NCBI GenBank assembly: GCA_045601805.1
Contig: JAZSAJ010000004.1
Coordinates: 1-50,388, forward strand
Direction of reading: 5' to 3'
From: SIG607 sp045601805
GTDB taxonomy: Bacteria; Bacillota; Clostridia; Oscillospirales; Acutalibacteraceae
DNA: 50,388 nucleotides
Of this stretch, positions 49,817 through 50,388 are shown in pieces (the first letter of the stretch is position 1; the number at the start of each line of letters is the position of its first letter). Made by a program: the position numbers and the translations under genes. The notes beneath the pieces are model-generated. The model ran no database searches. It saw nothing but the letters and a program-made list of their open reading frames with translations, and was not told where the DNA came from.

Positions 49817-49839
49817 GGGAGAATATTCTCCCTTTTTTT
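49817..49839 (+). terminator. terminator after spoVT
   Basis: GGGAGAATATTCTCCC palindrome (49817-49832) followed by seven T. Confidence 0.9.
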
Positions 49840-49903
49840 GTTACAAAAAATGATAGTATTTTTACAAAAAATAGTGTAAAATAAAAATAACGGAGGTGCC
49901 GAT

Positions 49904-50388
49904 ATGCTGAAAATTTTTGAAATTGACCCTTATTTAAAGGATTATGAGCAAGATATTCTTTTGCGTGTAAACAATTATAACCAAAAAAGAAAAGAACTGC
50001 TTGGTAATAAAAGTATAACCGAATTTGCCAACGCGCATAAATATTTTGGTTTTCACCGCACAAAAAACGGCTGGGTTTACCGCGAATGGGCACCTGCGGC
50101 TGAAAAAATGTTTTTAACGGGCGATTTTAACAATTGGAACACCAACGCTTGTGAAATGAACAAATTAGACGGCGGTGTTTTTGAAATATTTTTAGATGGC
50201 AAAGACGCGCTTGTGCCGGGCCAAAAAGTGCAGACAATTGTTTGGCACAACGGACAAGAACTGCGCCGAGTTCCGCTTTATGCAACAAGGGTGGTGCAAG
50301 ACAAAACCACTTACCTTTGGTGCGCCGAAATTACGGAACCAAACAGTGCTTATAATTGGCAAGACGGCGGTTTTAAGCCCGAAAAAAC
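49904..50388 (+). CDS. glgB: 1,4-alpha-glucan branching enzyme, cut by window end
   Basis: The first 161 codons of a branching enzyme that adds alpha-1,6 branches to glycogen. The start is ATG 49904 after CGGAGGTG. The N-terminal carbohydrate-binding module 48 is visible: YFGFHRTKNGWVYREWAP near 47 and LTGDFNNWN near 70, features also shared with eukaryotic-type GlgB (start PYLKDYEQDILLRVNNY). The catalytic barrel lies outside the window. It follows the spoVT terminator and has no GATC, so it belongs to the core chromosome. Confidence 0.9.
   Translation, partial: MLKIFEIDPYLKDYEQDILLRVNNYNQKRKELLGNKSITEFANAHKYFGFHRTKNGWVYREWAPAAEKMFLTGDFNNWNTNACEMNKLDGGVFEIFLDGKDALVPGQKVQTIVWHNGQELRRVPLYATRVVQDKTTYLWCAEITEPNSAYNWQDGGFKPEK

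Overview
The window looks like a chromosomal stretch of a low-GC, spore-forming anaerobic Clostridium-class bacterium, probably a gut Oscillospiraceae/Ruminococcaceae-type organism. Reasons: strong Shine-Dalgarno sites with occasional TTG/GTG starts, a spoVT sporulation regulator, a fermentative adhE/malic-enzyme block with a Rex-like operator, a GH3 beta-glucosidase with reversed domain order (known from Ruminococcus and Butyrivibrio), and very regular sigma-A promoters and stem-plus-T-run terminators. Species cannot be named from the sequence.

Layout. 0.2-6.9 kb: a small Cys-rich protein and a 2136-aa VWA/pilin-repeat surface adhesin. 7.1-7.8 kb: a transaldolase-like sugar-phosphate aldolase. 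7.9-15.2 kb: a glycan block (two family 2 glycosyltransferases, a flippase, an ATP-grasp ligase, a GNAT acyltransferase and a DegT sugar aminotransferase, four of them overlapping by 4 bases), interrupted by one convergent M20 peptidase. 15.3-18.5 kb: GH3 with a divergent AraC regulator. 18.6-22.8 kb: transporters (SLC13-like, organophosphate MFS, DUF368) and a small-molecule kinase. 22.8-28.4 kb, all on the minus strand: glpP, an LDH2-family dehydrogenase, NAD-malic enzyme, and then adhE, a fermentation/redox block with an excellent promoter, a leader terminator and a Rex-type site.

28.6-49.3 kb is accessory. It contains an SGNH lipoprotein between 42-bp direct repeats, two sugar-catabolic cassettes with parallel architecture (hydrolase on minus, AraC on plus), two tiny conserved-looking proteins, an N6-adenine DNA methyltransferase with a controller-type Xre regulator and two operators, a Fic protein, an operon of TcmP, three-Cys radical SAM, calcineurin-like phosphoesterase and second radical SAM protein, and a PadR/SEDS-like/VanZ membrane operon. 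spoVT and the start of glgB follow.

The most unusual structure is a family of repeats that punctuates this accessory region. Four units at about 30.3, 33.6, 36.6 and 40.2 kb each carry a leader, a Shine-Dalgarno site and a mini-ORF. The mini-ORF reproduces roughly the first 20 codons of spoVT, lacks one codon relative to it, and then diverges; a terminator follows. The 3' part of the units resembles the DNA just upstream of the intact spoVT at 49.3 kb. The units sit at the edges of gene cassettes, so the spoVT 5' region looks like a modular insertion or exchange hotspot, with no recombinase visible in the window. Base usage agrees: by eye GATC occurs once in positions 1-30.5 kb and not at all after 48.9 kb, but about thirty times in between. 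The exact mechanism is inference.
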